From NCBI GenBank assembly GCA_949361645.1, contig OX442418.1, forward strand, positions 3,677,771 through 3,741,770: 64,000 nucleotides of DNA, in the 5' to 3' direction. This DNA comes from Spongilla lacustris. Lineage: Eukaryota; Porifera; Demospongiae; Spongillida; Spongillidae. The notes beneath the pieces are model-generated. The model saw only the letters and a program-made list of their open reading frames with translations, did not search any database and was not told the origin of the DNA. A program made the position numbers and the translations under genes. Positions 11,281-23,365 of this stretch are shown here, piece after piece (positions within the stretch are counted from its first letter, which is position 1; each line of letters begins with the position of its first letter).

Positions 11281-11991
11281 TCTATTACCATGCTAGGGTA
11301 GTAACTCAAGCTTGAAAACATAAAAGTAGCAGCTGTCGAGTGAGATCATCATAATTAATTAATGGCCTGAAGAGGGTTGTTTGGGAAAAGGAAAAAGGCA
11401 GTGATGAAGGCGATGGCGGATATGAATTTGGTACTTGGTACATTATAAATACACAATGTTTCTTTTGCCTGTCTATGCTTAGGATGTGCATGATTGAAAT
11501 GTTCGCTAAGTAATGTAAATAAGCTGCCATTTTGAACAAGCATTAAGTAGGATTGTCATAAAAGCCAAAGTAAATCTACTCCCTAAGCATAACTTTGTGT
11601 GCTGAATACAGTTGTACACTATTGCATTTATTAATTGATCTGCACATTGTAATATCTCGACTACTTTTCATAATACATACATGTATGCAAACAAGCAAAC
11701 CTGAACAACTGAACAGCAATACTATAAGGAGATACATGTATATATATAAATTTTTAATCATTTAAAAACTTTCCAGAAGATTAAAAGTTTGTATGGTCAG
11801 GCTAGGATACAAGACATTTGTAGGCTGCCTTAACATCCCTGAGAGATACATATTACATCATTGGTTAAGTTTTAATAACTCACCATTACATAATTATTAA
11901 ATTGAAATCATGGCTATAATAATGGACTAATGAGCTATGCTTACTAAAGAGATATCAACCATGAAGGTCACTGTGCTGGCAAATAATGTTT
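11281..11991. other. No gene recognised
   Basis: AT-rich sequence between the dispersed repeat and the AACC satellite. Short open frames on the minus strand have no recognisable similarity. Confidence 0.4.
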
Positions 11992-12800
11992 GAACCAACC
12001 AACCAACCAACCAACCAACCAACCAACCAACCAACCAACCAACCAACCAACCAACCAACCAACCAACCAACCAACCAACCAACCAACCAACCAACCAACC
12101 AACCAACCAACCAACCAACCAACCAACCAACCAACCAACCAACCAACCAACCAACCAACCAACCAACCAACCAACCAACCAACCAACCAACCAACCAACC
12201 AACCAACCAACCAACCAACCAACCAACCAACCAACCAACCAACCAACCAACCAACCAACCAACCAACCAACCAACCAACCAACCAACCAACCAACCAACC
12301 AACCAACCAACCAACCAACCAACCAACCAACCAACCAACCAACCAACCAACCAACCAACCAACCAACCAACCAACCAACCAACCAACCAACCAACCAACC
12401 AACCAACCAACCAACCAACCAACCAACCAACCAACCAACCAACCAACCAACCAACCAACCAACCAACCAACCAACCAACCAACCAACCAACCAACCAACC
12501 AACCAACCAACCAACCAACCAACCAACCAACCAACCAACCAACCAACCAACCAACCAACCAACCAACCAACCAACCAACCAACCAACCAACCAACCAACC
12601 AACCAACCAACCAACCAACCAACCAACCAACCAACCAACCAACCAACCAACCAACCAACCAACCAACCAACCAACCAACCAACCAACCAACCAACCAACC
12701 AACCAACCAACCAACCAACCAACCAACCAACCAACCAACCAACCAACCAACCAACCAACCAACCAACCAACCAACCAACCAACCAACCAACCAACCAACC
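11992..12800. repeat. (AACC)n microsatellite, about 200 perfect copies
   Basis: About 807 bases of uninterrupted AACC without a visible error. The period is not a multiple of three, so repetitive frames open on both strands (PTNQ and VGWL repeats); they are artefacts. It is next to a foldback element (starts 12,960). Assembly length may be unreliable. Confidence 0.99.
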
Positions 12801-12959
12801 ACGAGTACACGGGATGAATTGTAGGCCTGGGAACTAGTACGCGAGCGCGTAATGACGCGTAATTGATCTCGCGGTCTCGTTCATTATTTATGATCGATAT
12901 ACATGTATATATCCATTCACGCTATGATGATAAAACCATGTCTGGCTTGCACAAATATA

Positions 12960-13769
12960 TGGGACAGTCTCCGCGAAAAGGGACCTTAGAGATTAAAATA
13001 AAATGTTATAAAATTTCCTTGCGTTTGAATCACTATAGCGTCCGAACCGTTAAAGCAATCGACTTCCTATTTTCAACACTTCATACTATATCATTTCTCT
13101 ATGGTAAAATATTTTTAGGGGTCTTGCATATGCTCTATACCAGTATTGCAACGTTCGATACTCCACCGGGTCCAAACCCTCCATAACTTTCTGTAGGAGT
13201 AACCAAATCGCTTCAAATTCGGTTTGTACGTAGAGAGATCATTTACCTATCGATTTGTTTTGTTCGTTAATTTTTATGTCATCCGTCACCGAGATATAGT
13301 TGAACAAACTACTTGCACATTTTCGCGCTCGATTCGCGCCAATGATTTGGACAAATAGCGTCCCGCTCGATGTATGGGGAGGCGGGGATTCTAACATTGG
13401 CGCGAATCAAGCGGGAAATCGTGCACGTGGTTAGTTCAACTGCATCTCCGTAACGGATGGCATAAAAATAACGAACAGAACAAATCGATAGTTAAAGGAC
13501 CTCTAGCTCTACCTACAAACCGAATTTGAAGCGATTTGATTATTCCTACAGAAAGATATGGTGGTTTTGAACCCGGTGGGTATCGAACGTTGCAATACTG
13601 GTATAGAGCATATGCAAGACCCCTAAAAATAGAAATGGAATACTATGAAGTGTTGAAAATAGGAAGTCGATAGCTTTAACGTTTCGGACACTATAGTGAT
13701 TCAAACGCAAGGAAATTTTATAACATTTTATTTTAATCTCTAAGGTCCCTTTTCGCGGAGACTGTCCCA
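12960..13769. mobile_element. TGGGACAGT foldback element, complete copy
   Basis: An 810-base near-perfect inverted repeat. TGGGACAGTCTCCGCGAAAA at the left is matched by its complement at the right, with a TA on each side consistent with a TA target duplication. Each arm is about 370 bases and includes the cgctcgattcgcgcc block near the centre (13,320-13,430). There is no coding capacity, so any mobility would depend on a Tc1/mariner-type transposase supplied elsewhere. Related copies are at 54,012-54,829, 1571-1972 (half) and 6238 (fragment). Confidence 0.9.
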
Positions 13770-14042
13770 TATTTATTCCAGTAGTGCTTATAAAGTCATC
13801 TATAAGAAAAAGTTTTAAGGTGTAACAATTATTAATATATCTGTTCTAAATCATATACAACAGACAAGAGACGGGGCATGGTGTTGCTTTATGAAACGTT
13901 GAAAAGGCTCGCAGCGTTCAAAGTTTCCGATGTACGATGAGCCAGCCTTTATTATTTCTAATGCTATTTATGGTCACTTTAAAAAAAATAATATAAAAAA
14001 GAGCGGAATACAATGTCATGTGACTGACAATCACGTGTTCTA
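13770..14042. other. No gene recognised
   Basis: Short AT-rich spacer between the foldback element and the left end of the giant element. The TA before the giant element's terminus is at 14,041-14,042. Confidence 0.5.
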
Positions 14043-14559
14043 CAGGGTGTCCACGAATGAACGCAACGCTTTTGAACGCGAATAACTTTTGATAGGATGA
14101 AGAAAAAAATCTCATATTTTGAAACTAAGTTGGTCGGCTTCCTCAATTCATTTAATTAATACATTATTAATCATGCGAATTAATTTTAATAAGCACAACA
14201 AATTAATTGATTTTGAAAGTTCTCGTATGTGTTCACATATCGATTGTGAAGCTTCGTTCAAAATATTGGATTTGTTCCAAATTCACAACTAAAACTACGA
14301 TCCACTACTTATTTCTCTTCGCGAACGCATGCGCACACGACCTCGTCCCAAGACTTGTTTCGTGATTAAATACAGTCTCAGTCACGTGATACAATTCGGA
14401 GGCGGATCTTTTTAAAAAGCAATGCCCCACCTCCTACGTGGGTGTTACGAGTCAGCAAGTGCTATTAATTATATGTTTACATCCTATGTGGTGCGCACCA
14501 ATTAGCACAATCGTACAGACAGACACTACTACGGGCTGCAGAGGAAAAAAGTGTTCGCG

Positions 14560-15150
14560 TACCAATATTGGGAAATCATGTTTTCCCACCCCATAACGCA
14601 TCCCAAACTCGGGATTGTATAAAATTTCCCAACCTACGGTAAAGAAAAGTTTCACATAACAATTACTAATTAGTGCTGTTATGAGTCACATTACTTTATG
14701 AATGATTTCAGTAAAGATTCGAAACCAGTATGCTGTTTGGGGCAGTCCTCCAGGCGGATTGTATTATCTCATTTTGGAAAATTTGTGATCCAATATTGGA
14801 AAAAAAAACCTTGACCTTGAGAAAGTAGTTTACAATAATGGAATACGTTATCCCAACGATGTATTAGGCCGGAAATTATTTACCATAATGGGGCTGCGTT
14901 TCCCAATCATGGATACCATATCCAAAGTTGGAATATAACATTATAATGGGAAACAGGATATCCAAGATTGGGATATTTAACTAGGAAACATTGATCCTAA
15001 GTGTAATTATAATATTGGGATGTATAAACAATATTGTATAATGGATAAGATTTTACATGGGATAATATTCTTATTAATACCCAAAGTGGGGAAATGGAGA
15101 TCCATTGTTGGGATTTATAAACAATATTGGGATTTATAAAGAACTATGGC
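14560..15150. repeat. Subterminal ATCCCAATATTGG-like repeats
   Basis: Recurring degenerate motifs such as 'ccaatattggga', 'atcccaacgatg', 'tttcccaatcatgg', 'atccaagattggga' and 'aacaatattgggattta', in both orientations and spaced irregularly. The opposite subterminal zone (18,300-18,620) has the same motif set. Confidence 0.6.
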
Positions 15151-15644
15151 ACGTGCACGCTTTAATCACGTGAGTGAACACAAGCTACAGTGTACGTACA
15201 TTATACATGGCGCTACATGCAGGCCGGACCGGACAAATTCGAAATAAAGATATCGATCGGGTTTGTGATCAGGAACCATGTCCAGATGAAGAAAAGAACG
15301 CTAAAAGCTGTGTTTCTGGACGATATCAAAAGCTGCGATGTGACAGACACAGTGGAGAATGGACAGATAGGCCTACGATATTTCGTTCAGTATAATTAAA
15401 ATGCGGGTTTTTATGTGCTGTTTGCGCCTATAGTACACCCTCCGCCCTCACCAAAGAAAAAATGTCATGTGTTTAAACGGTGCCTACCTATTTCAACATT
15501 TCTGGAAAGAATGTTGATCTAACAGCATTTTGCAGCAGTGCTCGAACCATTATAATAAATTAACACATCGAGCGCTTAAGCTTGCTATAATCTGTTAAAT
15601 TTGTCTGATGTATGTACATTAATGTATTTATTGTGACTATTTTT

Positions 15645-17045
15645 TTTTTAATAATAATAATTATTAATAACAGTACACATACACGTATACTAAATACAAC
15701 TAAACTACTAATAGTAAGTTAGGAGGGTGGAAGCTCCCTGGCCAGGATGGCTCTAGCAATGGACCGAACCAGGACCACATTCAACCGGCCATAAATTTCA
15801 GCCACAACTAACGCCTTGGGGGAGGACTGGTGAATGGCCAGGAAGGATGCCAGCCTGGAGAAAGTATCATGTGCCTGCTTGCCCTAATTGCCATAAGTCT
15901 CCACTGCCAATGGGATGCAGGACCAGCCCAACTCTTGGCACTTGGGACCATTGGAGTGGAGCTTGCGGGTCTCTGCTGCCAGGGCTGCCATACCAGCCTG
16001 GAGACATGATTCACCCAAGATGACAGAGCAGAGTGGTGAGGTAATGGTCAGGTGTCCCAGCCAGCAATGAGGATGTCAGCAGGTCTGGTGTGGGCAAGGT
16101 CTCTAGTAAGGCCATGACCTCTCTCCACACTCACACTTAGGTGGGCACGACGACAAAGGTCAAATACCTCATCTCGTAGACGATTATGGCGTGTGACCAC
16201 ATCCCCCCCATGCCTGCAGGTCACAGCATGGTGACCAAAAGGATCAAGAGCAGTATCGGGGCAGAATGGGCACGTGGACTGACCAGAAGTATCTAACCCC
16301 AGCCTCCACCTAATAGCCATCTGGAACTCATTTGACTCCAGGTGCAAGCCCAAACCAGGGGAAGGGACCACTGATAGCCAAGAGGAAGCATGAGGAGCAG
16401 CCACTGACAAAAGGCGAGCTCTGTTAGCTGGAGAGGAGGATTCCAACAAGATGTGGAAATGTTGGGCTTGGATCATTCCTGACAAGACCTTCTGGTGAAT
16501 AGGAGACTCCAGAGCAGAATTGACTGTAATGACATTAGAGGGGGAGACCTGAGCATTAAACATTGCCACTGCCTGTTGTAGGTGGATGTTATCAGCCTTG
16601 CCAAAGCCGGAGAATGACAGGGAGGCAATGAACGCTGCAGCACCATGGTGAGAGAGGGAGCGAAGACCCAGACCCCTAAATTTTAGTCCTAGCTGTGCCT
16701 GGCTCCAGGCATCATTGGTAACATTGATGGCTGAGCACATTACAAAGCAGTGCTTGCCCTCCTCATCAAAAGACCTTAGAGCATCTGTGGCCAGGCTTGG
16801 TGGGGTAACCCTTGCTATGTGGACCATCCTGCAGAAACTACCACACATGCGCAATAAGGAAACTGCTACCTGGAGATCGACTGCAGCAACATCCACTAGA
16901 CTGGAGAGAAGCATCCTAGACTCAGCACACCTCCCAGCGATAAACTTAGAACAGTGTAGATAATCCCCAATTGGAGCACCTAGAATGTCCAGATTAGGCA
17001 GGAGTGAGCACCTCACCTCCGGCGGGAATGATGTGTTGCCTATTA
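15645..17045 (-). mobile_element. 5'-truncated RLE-type non-LTR retrotransposon
   Basis: A minus-strand insertion inside the 4.1-kb TIR element. Its 3' end has an A/T-rich tail (complement of the T run at 15,640-15,650). It starts inside the reverse transcriptase thumb region (NTSFPPEVRCSLLPNLDILG), so the N-terminal zinc fingers and catalytic palm are missing. Truncation at the 5' end is typical of target-primed reverse transcription. Confidence 0.8.
15725..17045 (-). pseudogene. Retrotransposon protein, C-terminal part: zinc knuckle and endonuclease
   Basis: The 322-residue frame (17,016-16,048) contains CPFCPDTALDPFGHHAVTC, a CX2C-H-C knuckle, then GGDVVTRHNRLRD and HTRPADILIAGW, a restriction-like endonuclease signature. 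A frameshift near 16,050 leads to LTITSPLC and AGMAALAAETRKLHSNG. At the codon after VETYGN the frame has TAG, then continues with clear family similarity (EIYGRLNVVLVRSIARAILA) to a final stop. The copy at 24.5 kb has TAG at the same codon. Confidence 0.8.
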
Positions 17046-17690
17046 CTAATTCCCTAAACAGTCACAAAAATATCGGCCCATCTCAATTTGTATATGGGAA
17101 GTGTTATAAATCCCTGCACAAGCTGTATCCACCAAATGGACACGATTTTAATAGTCAGGTGAGATATTATGAACAACTTTTAAAGTGTTTTTGTTACAAT
17201 TTTTGCCAGTGAGTCCAATGTTTAGAAGTCATTCACATTTGGTAGAGTGGTAATTTGTTTATATTCATATTGCCATTGCAAAGATTTGTATAAACTCAGC
17301 TGCAAATATATTTCACTTGCCCAAAAATAAAAATGGTGGAAGGAGTGCCATTAATATTGGCAAATTGTTTAGCTGTTGACCAGTTCAAAGCCTGCAACCT
17401 TGATACAGTTCATTATGCAGCACCAGTAGTAATAACAGTAAACAGAAAAGATACTTGGCAACACTACACTGCTTGAAGGTACAGTTTCTTTACTGACCAC
17501 ATCGACTGTCAATATAGCTAAGTGTAGTAAGTTGTTCTATAGAATGCAGGCATATGTGTATTTTTGTTAAGAACCAAATAACTATAATATATGATAATTC
17601 TACGTTAGGAGGAACAGAACAAAGTGAATCAGCCTCAGGGGAAAGGTGGTTTGTACTTATAATTTGGTACTCTAGCTTGTCATTCATCCT
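17046..17690. other. Interior of the 4.1-kb element, no gene recognised
   Basis: AT-rich sequence between the retrotransposon and the minisatellite. The short open frames are unconvincing. Confidence 0.4.
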
Positions 17691-17696
17691 TAATTC

Positions 17697-18205
17697 TGGT
17701 GCTGCTTATATTACTACTGGTGCTACTCAGGCTGTTATTACTACTGGTGCTGCTCAGGCTGTTATTGCTACTGGTGCTACTCAGGCTGTTATTACTACTG
17801 GTTCTGCTTAGGCTGTTATTACTACTGGTGCTGCTTAGGCTGTTATTACTACTGGTGCTACTCAGGCTGTCATTAGTACTGGTGCTGCTTAGGCTGTTAT
17901 TACTACTGGTGCTGCTCAGGCTGTTATTACTACTGGTGCTGCTCAGGCTATTATTACTACTGGTGCTGCTTAGGCTGTTATTACTACTGGTGCTACTTTG
18001 GCTGTTATTACTACTGGTGCTGCTTAGGCTGTTATTACTACTGGTGCTGCTTTGGCTGTTATTACTACTGGTGCTGCTTAGGCTGTTATTACTACTGGTG
18101 CTACTTAGGCTGTTATTACTACTGGTGCTGCTTTGGCTGTTATTACTGCTGCTGCTGCTCAGGCTGTTATTACTACTGGTGCTGCTTAGGCTGTTATTAC
18201 TGCTG
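17697..18205. repeat. 27-bp minisatellite
   Basis: About 18-19 copies of 'ggctgttattactactggtgctgctta' with third-position-like variation (cag/tag/ttt before ggctg). The period is a multiple of three, so the minus strand stays open as a 178-residue (SSTSSNNSL)n frame. I see no start or flanking gene that would make it a real protein. Confidence 0.9.
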
Positions 18206-21200
18206 GAGAAGACCATGCAACGTGATAACTTTATAGTTCTACACTTGCTAGTACTATGTTAGTTAATTGTGAGTTGGTTCTAATTCATTGCACTTATTCC
18301 AACTCTTGTGGGATTTTTTCATCCATGAGATTGGAATTTTTGCATTGAGAGTTCCAACATCCATCTAGATTGGATGAAGGAATTCACAATGCCAATCTCA
18401 TGGATGTTCGATGTACCGAATTCGCTATATTACCAACCTAGGAATTCATCAATAACAATCTTGGAAAGTAGAAACCATACATTGGAACTGCTTAATGTTC
18501 CGGAGGTTGGAAAATTATATACCAATAATGGGAAAAGAAAATTCACTAGCTTGGATTTTGTTCGATGTTCCGGACTTTGGTAATTTTAGGGTGGGAAACG
18601 ATGAATTCCCAACCCATTTCCCAATATTGGTACGCGAACATTTTTTCCTGTGAGCTGATAAGAATTTGACATGCAATGCCATTCTGTGAGTTAGGAAACG
18701 AAGACGCACACGTGTATACACGCGTGTGTTATTACACACGCAAAAAAATCAAATCTAAGATTACAGCTCTCTCAGAGCTAATAGCCTACAGCAGCATCGC
18801 ATCCCAAGCAGCACACAGTAAATTTGTTCGCATATCTGATATTGTCTCTTAGCTAGCTACGTAGCTAAGATCCCGTGGAGCCAAACCAATGCTAAGTATG
18901 GGTACTGCCTGTGCGGAATTAAAGGATACTCTTGTGTTATGTGAAGTGCCATTTATTACTGTAAGGAAAGCCTCAAAGGATCAGTGAGCATTCAAGCCTC
19001 CATCCAGTAAAGTGATTAATTGTGCATGCTGTTAAGCTAGATATTTGCTTTGTAAATCTAATATGGTGGTGCTTTCATTTATAATGTAACGTGAGCTAGC
19101 TGTGTGAGTGTTATTAAGGTTAAAGGTACTCTCTGCTTAAAAATACACCTGCAGGTTTAGATGATAGCAAAGGTTGCAGTTTTAAATAGTTCCAGATCAT
19201 AGTGTGTGCTGTTACTTAATTATGTGTTAGTGTGTAGACCACCCATCTCTTTAACATATTCTCGTAGTTATGTTAGACTTTAGTCAAAGCTTTAGATAAT
19301 TTGTTTTTCTAAAGAGCAGGTGTGCATTACTTTCAATGTTCATCCCAGATCTTTTTTGTTGCTGCTTTTTTTTGTTGCTGCTTGTGTATGCATGGATGGC
19401 TCTCTTCTTTTTAAACAGACAGTTGTGATATGAGGGGGTGCTTTTGTTAAAAATCGCCAGCTAATGTTACAAGCCACTGGACAGGTTTTTGATGATTGGA
19501 TTTAAGAGCAGTGTCACTGTATCCCATTGCGAGCCTGTTAGCTAGTTCCCAGATCAGGGTGTGCCTAAATTGGGATTAGATGAAATTTGAAGACAGCTGT
19601 GTTAGGTGGGGTGTGCTTACATCATGTTTGGAGCCTTTCTAGCTGTGTTAACTGTGGCCTTTGCATAATTAGACTCTCTGGTTTTTTTATGTGAGGGTGT
19701 GTTTAACTGTCTAATGTTGACCAGTAAGGATTGGGTAGGGTTGTAGCTTGTTTCCAGATCATAATGTGCACTGATGCTTACATGTATGTAGTGAGAGGAT
19801 TTAGTATTTAAATGAGTCATGTTTTTATGTTAGGGGCCAATGCTTTCATTTTAGAGTATCAGCTGATATGTAATGCCTTGAGCTATGTTTTAGATAATAT
19901 CACGGAAATAGTGCCGTTAGAGAGTTTGAGCTTTAATTTCAATTCAAAAAGCTATGAGTTTCTTAGCCCTGTATGTCTTAAAGTGAGCATCATGTTTTGG
20001 GCCTTGCTGTTAGCTACATGTAGTTCCCAGTCTATGATATGTGCTGTTGCTTATGTATCAGGCTTAGGAGACTCCTGTTGTGGTGTAGCAAGCTTACAGC
20101 TAGGTTTTAGATGGTTGGATGTACTTGTGGTGCCACGTCTTGAGTAGTCTCTGCTTTAAGAGACTCAAGTGTAATGTGTGCCTAGAAAGCTTTGTGTTCT
20201 TGAAAATGTTTGTTAAAGCTACAAATTACACCTGTAGAAACTTGAGATTACTGGAATGATGACTGGTTGAAGCGAGAGATTTTGTGAGCCACTTACCTAA
20301 GCTCCTAGGGCATTGTGCATGTGCTAAGTATCGGTACTCCTGAGGGTGTGCTTTAATTTCATACCATCCAGTAATGTATTTGCACACAACATGATTGTGC
20401 ATGCTGTTCAAGTATGTGTTTTTTAGAGAGGTGTGTTTGTGATTGAATCTTGTAGCTAGCTAGTTCAATATTATAGTATGTTGTTGCATATGTATTACTC
20501 TCTTATTTGAGTGAAGTCTCATGTTTTTATTTATGATTATAAAACTTTCAGGTAGTGTTTCATAGGAAACTGCCATTTTAAGAGAACCGGGTAATGCATC
20601 ATTGTTGCACGTTCCCAGGTCATAGTGGACCAACATGTGTGTGTGTGTGTGTGTGTGTGTTTTTTTTTTGGAGGGGGGAGGGAGAGTAAATTCCTGTTTT
20701 GTGATTAACTTTTAATACTTCTCCAGTAAATTAATGACTATGTAAACAACTGTGATGAATGAGGTGTGTTTTAATTGAAAATATAATGATGTGAGCTTTT
20801 TATTTTAAAAGTATGGTTCTAGGTACAAATGGACATAGTCTCTGCATAAAAATATACCTGTATTAAAGAAAGGTGTGCTTTGCATCATGGATCTGATAAC
20901 TCAGATGAGCCTGCTGTGATTTGGGGGAGTGCTTTCATTACAAATATCAGCTAGGTTTCCAATGCTTGGATTTAAGAGCGGTGTCATTTTAGTTCCCTGG
21001 TCTATAGGACGGGTTTGATTGCAACAAGTTATTCTTATTATTTTTATAGCTATCATAATGTGCGCTAACTGCTACTTCTGGATATAGACTCTCTGCATTA
21101 AGAGTTACTTCTTGTGAGGGTGTGCTTATATTAATTGTCAAATGTTGCAACCCATTAGATGATATTGAGTCGAGATGAGTCCATTGATCGTTTTTCAGTG

Positions 21201-22634
21201 TTCACCTACGCTATAGTTCTGTGTACTGATTCGAATTTAGGGAAGGGCTCTCTTGTACATGTATTTAAGTGAGTCATCATTTTTAATGCTAGGAGCCGAT
21301 GCTTTTATTTTAGAGCATCAGCTCATTTGTCAAGCCAGCTATGTTTTGGATTGATTTCATGGAAAGAGTGCTGATTTTTAAGATAAGTTATGCTTAATAA
21401 AGTTATGAGTCTTATAGCTAGTTACTAGATCACAAATGGTGCTGTTGTTTAAAGCATGGGTAGGCTCTCATCTCTAGGAGATACCTGTTGTGATTTGAAG
21501 AATTGCTTTAATGTTGCAAGTGGGTTTGTGATGTGGATTTAAGAGTGGTGTTATTTCGCCACATTGTGAGCAATTGTGTGTCGAATTAGTGGTAGAATCA
21601 TTGCTGTAAGAGACTCCTAAGAAAAGCTCTATGTTATAAATGAGGGAGGGCTTTAATTCAAAATGTAATAGTATAGGCTTCTTTGTTTGTTATTGCACTA
21701 TAAGTAAAAAGTTTGCTGTTTTAAGAGAGTTGTACTTGCATTGTGAGGTGAGCTTGTTCCAGGTCATAGTGTGTAATTGTTAATTGTTCTTTAATTATGT
21801 CAACCTTTTACTTTTTAAGGTGTTCTAAAGCTAACGACCTCCAGTAAGGTTAAAAATGTTTGGGAAGTCAGCTGTACGTCTTTATAGAGCATCATGTTTT
21901 GAGCCTTGCTGTTAGCAACATGTAGTTCTCAGATCGTAATACGTGCCGTTGCTTGGTATGAGCTTTAGGAGACTCCTGTTGAGATTTGAAGGAGTGATTT
22001 CATTTAAAAGTATCCACTAATGTTGCAAGCCTAGGGTTTAGAAGTTGGAATGAAAGTTTGATGCATGTGTTTGACAGTTGTTGTGACTCTTTTAGCTTGT
22101 ATTTTATTTTATTTTTAGCCTGGGTGTTTATTAGAAAAGCCTTGTTAAGTGATTTGTTCTGTAGGAACTTTAAGATTATTGGTTTAAGAGAGGGATGTTG
22201 TGATCCACTTATCTAAGTTTCCAGGACATTGTGCATATGCTGAGTATCAGTACTCCTGAGGCTGTGCTTTAATTTCATACCATCCAGTAATGTATTTGCA
22301 CACAACATTATTGTGCATGCATGTGCTTGGAAAACTAGATGAGGGTGTGCTTTTATTGAAATGTTGAGGTTTGTGTGTGTGAGTCTCTAAACCATTAAAA
22401 AGCATCCTATTATTATGGGAGGATGTGATGATGTGATTTCAGTTTTGATTCATACAAGCCTCCAACCAGGTTTCATGTTGTTGTGAACAATGTAGAGGTG
22501 TGATTGTATCAGGTCGTTATTGAGCCTTGTAGCTAGTTCAATATCATAATGTTCACATATGGATTGAGCCTCTCTTTTTAATGTTTTTATGTCATGGTGT
22601 GCTTATTTACTCAATTGTGTAAAACGTTCAGCTA

Positions 22635-23119
22635 CCCGGGTGAAAAAAATAGACGTTAAACCGCGAAACTACGCTTGGAAATCGGCCATAATCTCGGCCA
22701 AAACGCGCGGTCTTCAATACGCTTTATCTCATTCATTTTGCATTTCTATAGAGCCGAATTTTGCACACACACTAAGCGGTCATGTTTCTATAAAAGTCCA
22801 ATGATCGTGCGATTTGCGATGCATCGTTCCGAAGATATTCACATTCAAGTACGAGCTTAATTTCGCGGGCTTCAAGTACAAACGCCCGGGAAATCAAGCT
22901 CGTATTTGAATATGAATATCTTCGGAACGATGCATCGCAAATCGAACGATCATTGGACTTTTATAGATATATGACAGCTTAGTGTGTGTGCAAAATTCGG
23001 TACTATAGAAATGCAAAATGAATGAGATAAAGCGTATTGATGATCGCGCGTTTTGGCGAGATTATGGCCGATTTCCAAGCGTAGTTTTGCGGTTTAACGT
23101 CTATTTTTTTTCACCCGGG
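22635..23119. mobile_element. 485-base palindromic MITE with TA target duplication
   Basis: Starts CCCGGGTGAAAAAAATAGAC after TA and ends with the complement followed by TA. The two halves are near-exact inverted copies around about 22,870. The other arm at 30,301 reads 'agctgaac' with no insertion, giving a clean empty site (agc-TA-gat). There is no coding capacity. TA duplication suggests Tc1/mariner-type mobilisation. Confidence 0.9.
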
Positions 23120-23365
23120 TAGATTTCCATTGGAAACTGCCATTTTGGAATGCATCGTGTAGCAATTAAGTTTCCAGGTTGTAAGTGAACAAAAATGTGT
23201 GAGTAAATTCTTTTGTTTTGTTATGTGAGTGTGTGCTTTTATTGATACTTATCCAGTAAAGTACATGCAATCCTTGCAAAAAATGATTGTGCATGCTGTT
23301 GGGGTATGAAAACCACTGTGTTGCATTCAAAATAAGGTTGTGTACTCATTGAAAATATAAATTGT

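Larger units (their letters stand above)
14539..18652. mobile_element. 4.1-kb TIR element nested in the left arm
   Basis: Ends are CAGAGGAAAAAAGTGTTCGC and, inverted, CACAGGAAAAAATGTTCGC, continuing into a shared ACCAATATTGGGAAA. GCTG stands on both sides. The other arm near 37,560 reads through without it. The 600 bases inside the left end and 350 inside the right end hold many variants of ATCCCAATATTGG in both orientations, like subterminal transposase-binding repeats. It has no transposase; the interior is a truncated retrotransposon (15,645-17,045) and a minisatellite. Superfamily not assigned. Confidence 0.75.
14043..23365 (+). repeat. Left inverted arm of giant foldback element
   Basis: Mirrors 30,058-38,035. 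In about 200 bases compared by eye (20,220-20,430 against 35,750-35,960) I saw about three differences. It is interrupted by a 4.1-kb TIR element and a 485-base palindrome, neither present in the other arm. From 18.9 kb it is built of units of roughly 200 bases with recurring phrases ('gtgtgctttcattt', 'aagcctccagctaggtttt', 'gagactcctgttgtg', 'gctagttccagatcat'). Larger blocks also recur: 19,810, 21,267 and 23,632 begin alike, as do 20,230 and 22,160. Confidence 0.85.

Noticed and set aside
11927..12837. Long open frames encoding VGWL or PTNQ repeats
   Set aside because: Pure translation of the (AACC)n microsatellite; open frames on both strands at once.
17680..18262. 178-residue Ser/Asn-rich and 187-residue Leu-rich frames
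   Set aside because: Both are opposite-strand readings of the 27-bp minisatellite, without start context or conserved flanks.
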